DNA from: Alphaproteobacteria bacterium
GTDB lineage: Bacteria > Pseudomonadota > Alphaproteobacteria > SP197
Assembly: GCA_016869675.1 (NCBI GenBank)
Contig: VGDP01000016.1
Coordinates: 1-64,000 of the forward strand
Direction: 5' to 3'
Length of the DNA stretch: 64,000 nt
Shown here: positions 41,507-50,800 of the stretch, piece by piece
How the letters are laid out: each line of letters begins with the position of its first letter
How positions within the stretch are numbered: position 1 is the first letter of the stretch
Program-made: the position numbers and the translations under genes
The notes under the pieces: model-generated
Databases searched by the model: none
What the model was told of the DNA's origin: nothing
Seen by the model: the letters and a program-made list of their open reading frames with translations, nothing else

Positions 41507-42382
41507 TCAGTTGAGCACCCCGGCGTGGCGCATGGCGGACGCGACGCGCTCCTTCGTGGCGGCCTGGGGCTCGACCAGCGGCAGGCGCACCTCGGCTGCG
41601 CAGTGGCCGAGCAGGCTTACCGCGTACTTGACCGGTCCCGGGCTGGTTTCCGCGAACAGCGCCCGGTGCAACGGCATCAGCCGTTCCTGGATGGCGAGCG
41701 TGCCCTTGGCGTCGCCGGCGCGCCACGCCTCGTGCATGGTCGCGCAGCTGCGCGGGGCCACGTTGGCGGTGACCGAGATGCAGCCGTCGCCGCCCGCGGC
41801 CAGAAGCGCCAGCACCGCCGGATCCTCGCCCGAGAGCTGGCAGAACGCCTTGCTGATCGCGAGCTTGGTATCGAGCGGCCGGGTCGCGTCGGCGGTCGCG
41901 TCCTTGACGCCGACGATGTTGGGCAGCGCGGCCAGCCGCGCCATCGTGGCAACTGTTATGTCGACCACGGAACGGCCCGGGATGTTGTAAATGATGATCG
42001 GGATATCCACCGCGTCGTGGATCGCCTTGTAGTGCTGGTAGAGCCCTTCCTGGGTCGGCTTGTTGTAGTAGGGCGTCACGATCAACACCGCGTCGGCCCC
42101 CGCCTTCTTGGCATGGCGCGTCAGGTCGATCGCCTCGGCCGTCGAGTTGGACCCGGTGCCCGCGACCACGGGAACCCGGCCCTTGGCCACCTCAATGCAA
42201 AGTTCGGTCACGCGCTTATGCTCGTCGTGGCTGAGCGTCGGCGATTCGCCGGTGGTGCCACACGGCACGACACCGTGGGTGCCTTCCTTGATCTGCCAGT
42301 CGACGAAGCGCTGAAAGCCCTTCTCGTCGATCTTGCCGCCCTGGAACGGCGTGATCAGAGCAACCAGCGACCCGTGCAACAT
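41507..42382 (-). CDS. dapA: 4-hydroxy-tetrahydrodipicolinate synthase
   Basis: DapA condenses pyruvate with aspartate semialdehyde in lysine and diaminopimelate synthesis. The 291-residue TIM barrel shows VALITPFQGGKIDEKGFQRF, the GTTGESPTL motif, ADAVLIVTPYYNKPTQEGLY, the catalytic Tyr in IIYNIPGRS, and Schiff-base Lys in VGVKDATAD. ATG 42380-42382 has GGGGAGG eight bases upstream, so longer upstream in-frame starts are rejected. Confidence 0.97.
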   Translation of the reverse strand: MLHGSLVALITPFQGGKIDEKGFQRFVDWQIKEGTHGVVPCGTTGESPTLSHDEHKRVTELCIEVAKGRVPVVAGTGSNSTAEAIDLTRHAKKAGADAVLIVTPYYNKPTQEGLYQHYKAIHDAVDIPIIIYNIPGRSVVDITVATMARLAALPNIVGVKDATADATRPLDTKLAISKAFCQLSGEDPAVLALLAAGGDGCISVTANVAPRSCATMHEAWRAGDAKGTLAIQERLMPLHRALFAETSPGPVKYAVSLLGHCAAEVRLPLVEPQAATKERVASAMRHAGVLN

Positions 42383-42513
42383 GGCAACCTCCCCGCCGCG
42401 CGCCGCGGCGATGCGTACGAAGACCTTCATAGTCGCGTCCGACAGGGCCCGCAAGGCCGCGCGGACTTGCGCGGCGAGGCGCCCGCCCACATGCTCGACG
42501 ACGGACGAGGATC

Positions 42514-42805
42514 ATGACCATCGATTCCGGCGCCATCGTGGCGTGCGTCTTCGACGCCTACGGCACATTGTTCGACGTCGCGGCCCCTGCCGCGGCGACC
42601 GATCGGCTGCGTCAGGACCAGACCACCGCGCTGGCAGAATTGTGGCGGCGCAAGCAACTCGAGTAAACATGGCTGCGCAGCCTCATGGGCGCATGCCGAT
42701 TTCTGGCGCGTCACCGGCGACGCCCTCGACTACGCGCTGGAAGCGCTCGGCCTGGTCGCATCGAGCCTCCGAGGCCCCCTGCTCGAAGCTTACCGCGCGC
42801 CTGCT
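42514..42805 (+). pseudogene. Haloacid dehalogenase type II, broken 5' fragment
   Basis: The ATG opens MTIDSGAIVACVFDAYGTLF, the HAD motif I with the nucleophile Asp, and continues LAELWRRKQLE. A TAA follows at 42664-42666 where the family has Tyr (LEYTWLRSLMG). After TWLRSLMG a +1 shift near 42690 restores HADFWRVTGDALDYALEALG. Similarity fades after LLEAYR around 42805. HAD motifs II-IV are missing. The gene is thus disrupted by a nonsense change, a frameshift and a 3' deletion that joins it to a truncated glycosyltransferase. Confidence 0.8.
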
Positions 42806-42914
42806 GGCGTGTGACGCCGGTGTCGTCGTCCTGTTCGTTAGCGGCGGCGCCGGCCGCGCGGCCGTCGAGCCCCGACGCCGCGCGCAACGGATGGTTTGCC
42901 ACGGGGCGTGGCGC
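42806..42914. other. Unassigned sequence at the deletion junction
   Basis: This short stretch lies between the last recognisable dehalogenase residues and the first recognisable glycosyltransferase residues. No motif, terminal repeat or RNA structure is evident, so the mechanism of joining is not visible. Confidence 0.4.
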
Positions 42915-43251
42915 GATCGCGTCGCCGCGCCGTACGCGCCAGGACCCACGCGGCGCCCGTCGCGAAGCTTGCGTAGTCGAACACCCGTCCGACCAGCCGG
43001 CCACGGCCGAACCGCGAGCCACCGACGCGCCGGATGGCGACGCCATCGACCGTCTCGCGCGCGGGCAGCAGCGCGCTGGGGTCCTCGTAGGTTTGGCGCC
43101 CCGTGACGACGGCGACCTCGGCGCCGGACCGCGCGAGCGCGAACGCCAGATCCGACGCCATCTGGCTGGTGGCGGAGTGATCGGGATGGAAGTAGCGGTT
43201 GACCAGGATGACGCGCGCCAAGCGGCCCTCGGGCGTCAGGGCGCCGGCCAC
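42915..43251 (-). pseudogene. Glycosyltransferase, N-terminal fragment (WbuB-like)
   Basis: From GTG 43249-43251 the frame reads ARVILVNRYFHPDHSATSQM, DLAFALARSGAEVAVVTGRQ and LPARETVDGVAIRRVGGSRF. This matches the first ~105 residues of GT4-type transferases that act on surface polysaccharides. Similarity ends near 42915, where an Arg-rich frame continues without family likeness. The nucleotide-sugar-binding C-terminal domain is missing. It overlaps the end of the YdcF-like gene and was probably in an operon with it and with surface-sugar genes nearby. Confidence 0.75.
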
Positions 43252-44063
43252 AGGGTATCGATGTGGCCCATGAAGCGGTACGCGACCAGCCCGATCACCT
43301 CATGCATCGCCAGGTTGAAGGCGCCGAGATTGCCTTGAGGGTCGAGGGTCAGGCCGATCGAGCCGGCACCCCCGGTCTGGTAGTCCATGGGCACCGGGAC
43401 AACGGCCCAGCCGGCCTTACGGAATGACGCGACCGCGCGGGGCATGTGGAAGGCCGACGTCACGAGCAACCAGGTCTCGCCCGGCTGGGGATCGACCAGC
43501 GCCTTGGTCTCGGTGGCGTTCTCGGCCGTGTTGCGCGAGCGGTCCTCGAAGGTGACGCGCTCGAGCGGCACGCCGAGATCCTCCAGCAGACGTCGCGCGC
43601 CTTCGGCCTCTGGCGGCTGGTCGCCGGTCAGCGCCGCCGAGCCGCCGCTGAACACGAGGCGCGCATCCGGATAGCGCCGTGCCAAGGCGACGAAGCCGGT
43701 CAGCCGATCGGCCATGGTGTTCAGTTCGACGGTACCGCGCTCGTGGCCAACGCCCACGCTTATGAACCCGCCAAGCAATACGATGCCGTCGACTGTGGCG
43801 GGCAGCGCGGGCGGCGGAAAGCGGTCCTCCAGCCGGGCAACCATCAAGGCGCCCACGGGCAGCAGACCGACCAGCAGCAGCACCACAGCGCCGACCGAAA
43901 CCAGCGCCCGGCCGAGAACGCACCAGCGCCGTGTCCACAAGAGAAGCGTGCCCAGAACCACCAGGACCTGGATCACCATGGTCGGGTTGGCGACCAGCCA
44001 GAAGATCTTGGAAAGGGCGAACACGAGCGACCACGGCAGACGTTGGTCGCCCGACTGTAGCAC
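43236..44063 (-). CDS. YdcF/ElyC-like DUF218 membrane protein
   Basis: The ~275-residue protein has two N-terminal membrane helices (FWLVANPTMVIQVLVVLGTL; ALVSVGAVVLLLVGLLPVGA). A DUF218 domain follows (DGIVLLGGFISVG, LVFSGGSAAL, FEDRSRNTAENATETKAL, LLVTSAFHMPRAVASFRKAG). ElyC-type members affect envelope polysaccharide metabolism. The GTG at 44063 is the longest start; an internal start just before the first helix is equally possible. It adjoins glycosyltransferase and flippase genes, fitting an envelope role. Confidence 0.85.
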   Translation of the reverse strand: MLQSGDQRLPWSLVFALSKIFWLVANPTMVIQVLVVLGTLLLWTRRWCVLGRALVSVGAVVLLLVGLLPVGALMVARLEDRFPPPALPATVDGIVLLGGFISVGVGHERGTVELNTMADRLTGFVALARRYPDARLVFSGGSAALTGDQPPEAEGARRLLEDLGVPLERVTFEDRSRNTAENATETKALVDPQPGETWLLVTSAFHMPRAVASFRKAGWAVVPVPMDYQTGGAGSIGLTLDPQGNLGAFNLAMHEVIGLVAYRFMGHIDTLWPAP

Positions 44064-44112
44064 GAGGTGCGCTCGACGGGCCCAGGGCCGTGGCCTCTGC
44101 TAACCTGCGCGG

Positions 44113-45354
44113 ATGAGAGACCAGGCCCCGCAACCCGGCGCGCGACCCGCCGAGAGTTTCGCCGCGCGCTTCGGCGACGGGGTTGTCGAGGCCCTGTTCC
44201 CGCTGGTGCCCTTGTTCTACCTGGTGCGCCTGCTGAGCCCTGCCGAGCTTGGACTTCTCGGCTTGGCGTTGGCGGGGACCGCCCTCTGGCAACACCTCAT
44301 CGCTCTGCGTGCCGAATCGGTCGTCGGCGGTGCCGACGGGCCGGACAGCGCCACCGCGGCGCGCGATCGGGCGGTCGTGACCGCCCTTGGCGTGTGCGGG
44401 CTGGCCGCCCTCGCCGTCGCCTGCTCCGTCCTGGCGATCGCGCTTCCGGCCTTTGCCCTGGTGTTCGCGCTCGCACCGGCGCTGGCCGCGATCCGGTTCG
44501 TGGATTCGCTCGAACTCGCCGGCGTGGTCGACGAAGGGTGCATCGCGCGTCACCGCATGATCTCCATGCTGGGCAATCTGATCGGACTGGTCCTGACGGT
44601 CGGGCTCATCTCGGGACTCGAACTCGGCTGGCCGGGGCGCATCCTGGCCCTCGTACTGGCCGAAGGTGGGGTCGTCATTGTGCGCGCGATATTGCTGGCA
44701 CGCCGGGGCCGTGGTCATAGCGTGGCGTGGGAGCCTTCGCGCGCGCGCGCGCTGATCGGCGCCGCCGCGCCGACACTGGCCGCCGCGCTGCTGCTGTTCG
44801 TGCTCGACCATTGCAACCGCTTGGTCGCGCTAGGCACGCTGACCATGACCGACGTTGGCGCCTTCGTCGTCGCCTACCGGGTCGGCTCGTCCGTGGTGGT
44901 GATCAACCGCTCGCTCGCCTTCGCCCTGGCGCCCCGCGTCAAGACGTGCCTCAGGCCCGACCGTCTTGGCGCTCTGCGCCGGCTGCATATCGCGTACGGC
45001 CTTGTGATCCTGGCGCTCGGCGCTGCCATCGCCGTGGCGTTCATGACCGCCGGCCCGTGGATTCTCGGACCCGTCTTCGCGCCGGTGGCGCCGATCGTCG
45101 CGATCGTCACGCTGGGCTATGGATTCCAGGGCGTCCAGCGCGTGGGCGGCATCATGCGCACGCGCTTTGGGCTGCCGGCACCAAGCCCCTGGCACCTGAA
45201 CGCTGGCGCTCTTCTCGGCCTAGCCGTTGGCCTGGTCCTGGCGCCGACCCTCGGGGCACCGGGCGTCGCGCTGGGCAGTGCGCTCGGCTTGGCGACTGTC
45301 GCGGTGCTGTCCGCCGTCACGGCCCACCGCGCCCTTCCTAGGTACGTGCGGTAA
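44113..45354 (+). CDS. Oligosaccharide flippase family protein (Wzx-like)
   Basis: The 413-residue polytopic membrane protein has about 10-12 hydrophobic helices and the N-terminal FLVPLFYLVRLLSPAELGLL-type signature (observed as LFPLVPLFYLVRLLSPAELG) of MATE-like O-antigen flippases. It would move lipid-linked oligosaccharide across the inner membrane. Neighbouring neuC, neuB and the glycosyltransferase fragment support a surface glycan containing a nonulosonic acid. It is divergent from the YdcF-like gene. Confidence 0.85.
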   Translation: MRDQAPQPGARPAESFAARFGDGVVEALFPLVPLFYLVRLLSPAELGLLGLALAGTALWQHLIALRAESVVGGADGPDSATAARDRAVVTALGVCGLAALAVACSVLAIALPAFALVFALAPALAAIRFVDSLELAGVVDEGCIARHRMISMLGNLIGLVLTVGLISGLELGWPGRILALVLAEGGVVIVRAILLARRGRGHSVAWEPSRARALIGAAAPTLAAALLLFVLDHCNRLVALGTLTMTDVGAFVVAYRVGSSVVVINRSLAFALAPRVKTCLRPDRLGALRRLHIAYGLVILALGAAIAVAFMTAGPWILGPVFAPVAPIVAIVTLGYGFQGVQRVGGIMRTRFGLPAPSPWHLNAGALLGLAVGLVLAPTLGAPGVALGSALGLATVAVLSAVTAHRALPRYVR

Positions 45355-45363
45355 GGCAACCGA

Positions 45364-46521
45364 TCAGTAGGCCAGGGACTTCTGCACGTTGAACGCGGCG
45401 CGCGCCAGCAGGTCGGCGATGCGCGGCCCACTGTGCCCATCGCCGTAGAGCGGGTCGCTCGGGTAGGCGCCGTGGCTCACCTGGCGGCGGATCGCTGTCT
45501 CGATGGCCGCATGGTCGTAGCCGACGTCCAGCACATTGGCGCCGCGCTCGCGCCGATGCTGGCGGGTGCCGATGTTGACCGCCGGTACGCCCAGGAAGGC
45601 GCCTTCGCGCAAGGCGCTCGACGAGTTGCCGACGATGCACGCAGCGCTGGCCATGACGCGCGCGTAGTCCTCGACCGCGAAGTTGCGGAACAGACGCAGG
45701 GGAAATCCCGGGTTCTGGGTCACGAACAGGCGCAGGCCCTTGGAAATGCTGTCGGAACCGGCGTCCACGTTGGGCCACAGCCACACCGTCGGCATGCCGA
45801 TCGCCTTGACCGCGGCAAGCGTCTCCTCGATTTGGGCGAAGGCCCCGCGGTACTCGGTGGTGACCGGGTGTTGCAGCACCAGCAGGAACGGCCTAGTCGC
45901 GTCGATCGCCGCGCCGCTGCCGCCGTGCGCCGCGAAGAAATCGCTGGGCAGGCCGCGCGCCAGGTCGCGTAGCGGGTCGAGCGACGGACAGCCCGTGACG
46001 AACACGGTCTCCGGGTCCTCGCCCATGCGCAGCACGCGCTCGCGGCTCAACTCGGTCGCGGTGAAGTGGATGTGCGCCAGCTTGGTGATGGCGTGGCGCA
46101 CGCTCTCGTCGATCGAGCCGGTGACCTCGCCGCCTTGGGTGTGGGCGAGCGGGATGTTCATGTAGGATGCCGCCACCGCCGTCGCCAGCGTCTCGAAGCG
46201 GTCGGCCACGGTCAGCACCACGTCGGGGTCCAGGGTCTCGAACTGCGTGGTCAGCTCGATAATGCCGAGACCGGTGGACTTGGCCATGGTCGACGGGTTC
46301 TCGCCCTCGACGATAGAATAGACGCGCGCGTGCACCTCGAAGCCGTCGGCCTCGATGACGTCCACCGCCTGGCCGTAGCGGAACAGCAGCGCCGAGGCAC
46401 CGACGATCAGCACGAGTTCTAGATCGGCATGGTCGCGCACTGCCGCCATGACCGACTTGATCCGGCCATAGTTGGCGCGGCTGCCGACGACGATGCAGAC
46501 CCTGCGGCGGGCGCGTGTCAC
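45364..46521 (-). CDS. neuC: UDP-N-acetylglucosamine 2-epimerase (hydrolysing)
   Basis: The 385-residue GT-B-fold enzyme releases ManNAc or a related sugar from UDP-GlcNAc-type substrates for sialic or legionaminic acid synthesis. Motifs are VCIVVGSRANYGRIKSVMAA, TVADRFETLATAVAASYMNI, HTQGGEVTGSIDESVRHAI, and GNSSSALREGAFLGVPAVNI with RQHRRERG. GTG 46519-46521 lies four bases after the neuB stop, so the pair is an operon. Confidence 0.9.
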   Translation of the reverse strand: MTRARRRVCIVVGSRANYGRIKSVMAAVRDHADLELVLIVGASALLFRYGQAVDVIEADGFEVHARVYSIVEGENPSTMAKSTGLGIIELTTQFETLDPDVVLTVADRFETLATAVAASYMNIPLAHTQGGEVTGSIDESVRHAITKLAHIHFTATELSRERVLRMGEDPETVFVTGCPSLDPLRDLARGLPSDFFAAHGGSGAAIDATRPFLLVLQHPVTTEYRGAFAQIEETLAAVKAIGMPTVWLWPNVDAGSDSISKGLRLFVTQNPGFPLRLFRNFAVEDYARVMASAACIVGNSSSALREGAFLGVPAVNIGTRQHRRERGANVLDVGYDHAAIETAIRRQVSHGAYPSDPLYGDGHSGPRIADLLARAAFNVQKSLAY

Positions 46522-46525
46522 GAGG

Positions 46526-47578
46526 CTACGTTTCCAGATCGTCCCAGGCGAGCACGCGGTCGGCCGGCACGTCGCGGGCAAGCCGGCGGCCGACGCAATC
46601 GCGGACGCGCGCGGCGGGAATGCCGTCGGCCGGCTTCTTGGCGGTCAGCATCGCCTTCATCAGCACCGTGCCGCGCGGCTGCGGCTCGAGCAGTGCCAAG
46701 CTCTTGTTAAACAGCGCGCGGATGTGGCCGAGCGCCGTGGCCGCCAGGTCCTTGTCGATAGGGTGGCTGTCCATGGCGTGGAACGCATCGCGGGCCTGGG
46801 CCAGCAGCGCGATTTGGTCGAGCGTCAGGGACGCCGGTACGTCGGGGCCGAACATCCGCTTGTGGAACGCCACGTGGACCTCGACCAGCGCGGCACCGCG
46901 CGCCATGGCGGCCAGTGCCGGAAACACCGTGCCCGAATGGTCCGACAGGCCGACCGGCGCGCCGAACCTCCGGCGCAGCTCGTCGAGCACGTTCAAGCCG
47001 ACCGCCTCGAACGGCGTCGGGTAGCGGCTGGTGCACTGCAGCAGGGCGTAAGGCACCTCGGCCCCGGTCAACCAGGCGACTGTGCCCGCTATCTCGTCCC
47101 AACCGCTGGCGCCCGTGCTGAGCAAAACGGGCTTGCCCGTGCTGGTCATGGCTTCGAGCAGCAGCGGGTTGTTCACCTCGCCCGAGGCGACCTTCCACGC
47201 CGCCATGCCGATGCCGTGCAGCATCTCGACGGCGGCGACCGAGAACGGCGAGGACAGGAAGACAAGGCCGCGTTCATCCGCATGGTTCTTGAGACCAGCC
47301 CACTGATCGGCGCTGAACTCAATGCGCTTCCAATAGTCGTAGCGGGTGGCGTCGGCGTAGCTGAAGGCGACGCGGAACGGCTCGGCCGGCGTGCTTTCCG
47401 CCGCAGCGATATGGGTCTGGAATTTGACGGCGTCGGCGCCCGCATCGCCGACCGCGTCGATGAAGCTGTGGGCGAGCCCGAGCGAACCGTCGTGGGTCTG
47501 GGCGACCTCGGCCACGATCAGGCACTTCTCACCGGCGCCGATGGCGCGGCCGCCGAGTTCGATACGGTCGGTGGACAT
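46526..47578 (-). CDS. neuB: N-acetylneuraminate synthase family protein
   Basis: The 350-residue enzyme condenses phosphoenolpyruvate with ManNAc or a similar sugar to give a nonulosonic acid. The TIM barrel has LIVAEVAQTHDGSLGLAHSF, GADAVKFQTHIAAAE, FLSSPFSVAAVEML, VASGEVNN, GLSDHSG and VEVHVAFHKRMFGPD. A C-terminal SAF-like antifreeze domain follows, with DGIPAARVRDCVGRRLARDV. The CMP-sugar synthetase (neuA) expected to complete the pathway is not in the window. Confidence 0.9.
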   Translation of the reverse strand: MSTDRIELGGRAIGAGEKCLIVAEVAQTHDGSLGLAHSFIDAVGDAGADAVKFQTHIAAAESTPAEPFRVAFSYADATRYDYWKRIEFSADQWAGLKNHADERGLVFLSSPFSVAAVEMLHGIGMAAWKVASGEVNNPLLLEAMTSTGKPVLLSTGASGWDEIAGTVAWLTGAEVPYALLQCTSRYPTPFEAVGLNVLDELRRRFGAPVGLSDHSGTVFPALAAMARGAALVEVHVAFHKRMFGPDVPASLTLDQIALLAQARDAFHAMDSHPIDKDLAATALGHIRALFNKSLALLEPQPRGTVLMKAMLTAKKPADGIPAARVRDCVGRRLARDVPADRVLAWDDLET

Positions 47579-47717
47579 GGCAACCCCGGGTCGTTGGGCC
47601 GCTGGCGTCGGGTCGTTGTGAACCGGCCGGACCAGCCGGTCAAGGGACACGACGGCGTCATGGACCGGCGCTCGGCCTTGGCTATGATCCCGCGTCCCGC
47701 GCAGGAGCCCCGATACC

Positions 47718-49805
47718 GTGACCCATCCGCTGACCCCTCTGCTCGCCCCCCGTTCCATTGCCTTCGTCGGCGCCTCGCCGCGCGAAGGCACGCTCGGCCA
47801 CGACATGCTGCGCGTCGTGCGCCGTGGCGGCTTCAACGGAGCCATCCACCCGATCAATCCGAAGTACGAGAGTATCGAAGGCCTGCCCTGCCTGCCCTCG
47901 CTGGCGGCATTGCCCGGCCCCGTGGACCACGTGGTGCTGGCCGTCGCCAACGCGCGCTTGGAGGCGAGCCTCGACGAGGCCATTGCTGCCGGCGCGCACT
48001 CGGCCACCATTTTCGCCAGCGGCTATCTGGAGAACGACGTCGAGCCAGCCCTGCTGGCGCGCCTGGCCGCCAAGGCGCGGGCCGCGCGCCTGCCGGTGTG
48101 CGGCGGCAACTGCATGGGCTTCTACAACCTGGACCAGGGAACGCGCATCTGCGGCTTCTACACGGAACGCGACCCGGTACCCGGCGGTATCGCGTTCATC
48201 ACCCATTCGGGGTCGGTGTTCAGCGCCATGGCGCACAACGACCGGCGCCTTGGCTACAACCTGGTGGTCTCGTCGGGCCAGGAGATCACCACCACCGCCG
48301 CCGACTACCTGGACTACGCACTCGACCAGCCCAGCACGCGCGTCGTCGGACTTTTTCTGGAGACCGTGCGTGACGTGCCCGGCTTCCTAACCGCCTTGGC
48401 CAAGGCGCGCGCGCTCCGCATTCCCGTGGTCGTGCTGAAGGCGGGCGCCACGGCTGAATCCGCGCGGCTCGCCGCCAGCCATTCAGGTGCCATCGCGGGC
48501 GACGACGCCGCCTACGAGGCGGTGTTCGACCGCCACGGCGTGATCCGTGTGGCCACGCTAGACGAGCTGATGGCGACGCTGCTGCTGCTGGCCCAGCCGC
48601 GCCGCGCCGGCGCGGGCGGCGTAGCGGCGATGCTCGATTCCGGCGGTGAACGGGGCATGCTGATCGACCTAGCCGCGCGCCAAGGAGTGCCGTTCGCCGC
48701 CATCGGCGCGGATACGCGCGCGCGCCTGGCGGCGCGACTCGACTACGGCCTGGAGCCGGTCAACCCGCTCGACGCGTGGGGCACGGGCAACGATTACGAG
48801 GGCGTGTTCCGCGATTGTTTCCAAGCGCTGGCCGAGGATCCGGATACCGCGGCCGCCGTCATCTTCGCCAACATCCGCGATTCGGGCTTCCTGGCCGGCC
48901 CCTACGAGCGCGTCCTGCGCAACGCCCACGACAAGGTCGACAAGCCGATTGTCATTGCGACGAACTTCTCGCGCTGCGTGCACGACCAGGTGGCGGCGCG
49001 GCTGACGGGCGCCAGCATCCCGGTGCTGGACGGCACGCAGAACGCGCTCGCCGCGCTCGGCCACCTGTTCGCCCTGCGTGATGTCTGGGCTCGACCCGAG
49101 CCCATACCGCCGGCGCCGCCGGCCGAAACGGTAGTGGTCTCGTGGCGCGAACGACTGGCGTACGGCGGCACGCTCGACGAGGTCGAGGGACTCGCGTTGC
49201 TCGAGGCGTTCGGCGTGCCGACGACCAGGCCCATGGTGGTCGAGAGACCGGAGGCCGCCCTGGCCGCGGCCGAACAGATGGGCTTCCCGGTCGCGCTCAA
49301 GACGGCGAAGCCCGGCGTCCTGCACAAGTCCGACGTGGACGGCGTGCGCCTGAACCTGGTCGACGGCCATGCCCTGGTCGCCGCCTATGTGGACATCGCA
49401 GAACACCTGGGCCGGCGGATGATCGTGGCACCCATGGCACGGCCGGGCGTCGAGATGACCTTTGGCATGGTGCGCGACGCGCAGTTCGGGCCGATCGTCA
49501 TGATCGGCGCTGGCGGCACCCTGATCGAGGTGCTGCGCGACCGCGTGGTCGCCGTGCCGCCGTTCGACGCGGCGATGGCGCGACGCCTGATCGACCGTCT
49601 GGCGATCCGCCGTGTCCTTGCGGGCGTGCGGGGCAGGCCCGCCGCCCACATCGACCGCCTGGCCGAGGCGTTCGCCCGCTTCTCGGTTCTGGCGGCGAGC
49701 CTCGGGCGCAGTATCGCCGAGCTCGACGTCAACCCGGTCATCGCCACCTCGGCGGGTGTCACGGCGGTCGACGCGCTGGTCGTGGCCCAGCCGCGCGGGC
49801 GGTGA
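47718..49805 (+). CDS. NDP-forming acyl-CoA synthetase (acetate-CoA ligase family)
   Basis: The 695-residue protein fuses the alpha part to an ATP-grasp beta part. The alpha part has a CoA-binding domain (LLAPRSIAFVGASPREGTLG), a succinyl-CoA-ligase-like domain with the phospho-His region THSGSVFSAM, and a second SHSGAIAG. The beta part includes GFPVALKTAKPGVLHKSDVD, then FGMVRDAQFGPIVMIGAGG. It makes acyl-CoA from an acid with ADP/ATP exchange, or the reverse. The substrate is not evident. GTG 47718 has GCAGGAG upstream. Confidence 0.9.
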   Translation: MTHPLTPLLAPRSIAFVGASPREGTLGHDMLRVVRRGGFNGAIHPINPKYESIEGLPCLPSLAALPGPVDHVVLAVANARLEASLDEAIAAGAHSATIFASGYLENDVEPALLARLAAKARAARLPVCGGNCMGFYNLDQGTRICGFYTERDPVPGGIAFITHSGSVFSAMAHNDRRLGYNLVVSSGQEITTTAADYLDYALDQPSTRVVGLFLETVRDVPGFLTALAKARALRIPVVVLKAGATAESARLAASHSGAIAGDDAAYEAVFDRHGVIRVATLDELMATLLLLAQPRRAGAGGVAAMLDSGGERGMLIDLAARQGVPFAAIGADTRARLAARLDYGLEPVNPLDAWGTGNDYEGVFRDCFQALAEDPDTAAAVIFANIRDSGFLAGPYERVLRNAHDKVDKPIVIATNFSRCVHDQVAARLTGASIPVLDGTQNALAALGHLFALRDVWARPEPIPPAPPAETVVVSWRERLAYGGTLDEVEGLALLEAFGVPTTRPMVVERPEAALAAAEQMGFPVALKTAKPGVLHKSDVDGVRLNLVDGHALVAAYVDIAEHLGRRMIVAPMARPGVEMTFGMVRDAQFGPIVMIGAGGTLIEVLRDRVVAVPPFDAAMARRLIDRLAIRRVLAGVRGRPAAHIDRLAEAFARFSVLAASLGRSIAELDVNPVIATSAGVTAVDALVVAQPRGR

Positions 49806-49869
49806 CAGCGGCGCCGGGCGCCTCTACCATCGCGCCATCGGTATACCGCGCGTCGGAGGAGTGATCGCC

Positions 49870-50796
49870 ATGCCCGCCCTGAACCTGATCACCAACCCGT
49901 TGCCCTGGCCGAACGGCGCACGCGTCGCCGCGTGCTTCAGCTTCGACATGGACGGCGAAAGCCTGATGCATATCGGGCGGCCGACCGACGCCAACCGCCA
50001 TGTCTGCGGGCTCAGCGACCTGCGCTACGGCCCGACCGTGGGCGTGCCCCGCCTGCTCACGATCTTTAAGCATTTCGGCATCAAGCAGACGTTCTTCGTG
50101 CCGGGCTGGTGCTGTGAGCGGTACCCGGCGGCGGTCGAGGCGATTCTGAAGGACGGCCACGAGATCGGCCACCACGGCTACATCCACGAGGATCCCTACG
50201 GCCTGACGCCCGAGGAGGAACGCTACTGGACCGAGCGCGGCATGGCCGCGCTGGTCAAGGCGACCGGCAAGCGGCCGGCCGGCTACCGGGCGCCATCGTT
50301 CGCGTCCTCGGACGTCACGCTCGACATCCTGCTCGACATGGGCGTCGCCTACGACGCCTCGCTGATGGGCGACGACGTGCCGTACCTGATCTCGAACGGC
50401 AAGGGCGATCTGGTCGAGCTGCCCTCGCCCATGGCCATGGATGACTGGCCCCACTACATGCACTCGTTCGATTTTCCCGGCACGACGAACCAGATCTCGT
50501 CACCGGCACGCGCCTTCGAGGTGTTCCGCTCGGAATTCGAGGCGATGTGGGAGCATCGCGGCCTGTGGATCGCCGTGTGGCACCCGTTCATCTCGGGCCG
50601 GCTGCCGCGCGCCCAGGCCATGGCGTCGATGATCGAGGCCATGCTGCTGAAGGGCGGCGTGTGGTTCGCGACGCTCGAGCAGATCGCGGCGCACGCGCAC
50701 AAGGTCGCGGCCGAGGGAACCTGGACGCCGCGCGTCGAACGTCTGCCCTACTACGCGGCGAGCCCGATCCCCGAACTCAAGCGCGCGTCGGAATGA
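49870..50796 (+). CDS. Polysaccharide deacetylase family protein (copy 1)
   Basis: The 308-residue NodB-homology enzyme has motif 1 CFSFDMDGES (catalytic and metal Asp), motif 2 HEIGHHGYIHE (metal His) and motif 3 GYRAPSFASS. The sequence resembles the PgdA/CDA1 and PuuE branches, which remove acetyl groups from amino-sugars or open cyclic ureides. ATG 49870 has GGAGGAG nine bases upstream. The next gene, starting five bases after its stop, is a close paralogue, so this is a tandem duplication. Confidence 0.9.
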   Translation: MPALNLITNPLPWPNGARVAACFSFDMDGESLMHIGRPTDANRHVCGLSDLRYGPTVGVPRLLTIFKHFGIKQTFFVPGWCCERYPAAVEAILKDGHEIGHHGYIHEDPYGLTPEEERYWTERGMAALVKATGKRPAGYRAPSFASSDVTLDILLDMGVAYDASLMGDDVPYLISNGKGDLVELPSPMAMDDWPHYMHSFDFPGTTNQISSPARAFEVFRSEFEAMWEHRGLWIAVWHPFISGRLPRAQAMASMIEAMLLKGGVWFATLEQIAAHAHKVAAEGTWTPRVERLPYYAASPIPELKRASE

Positions 50797-50800
50797 AGGC

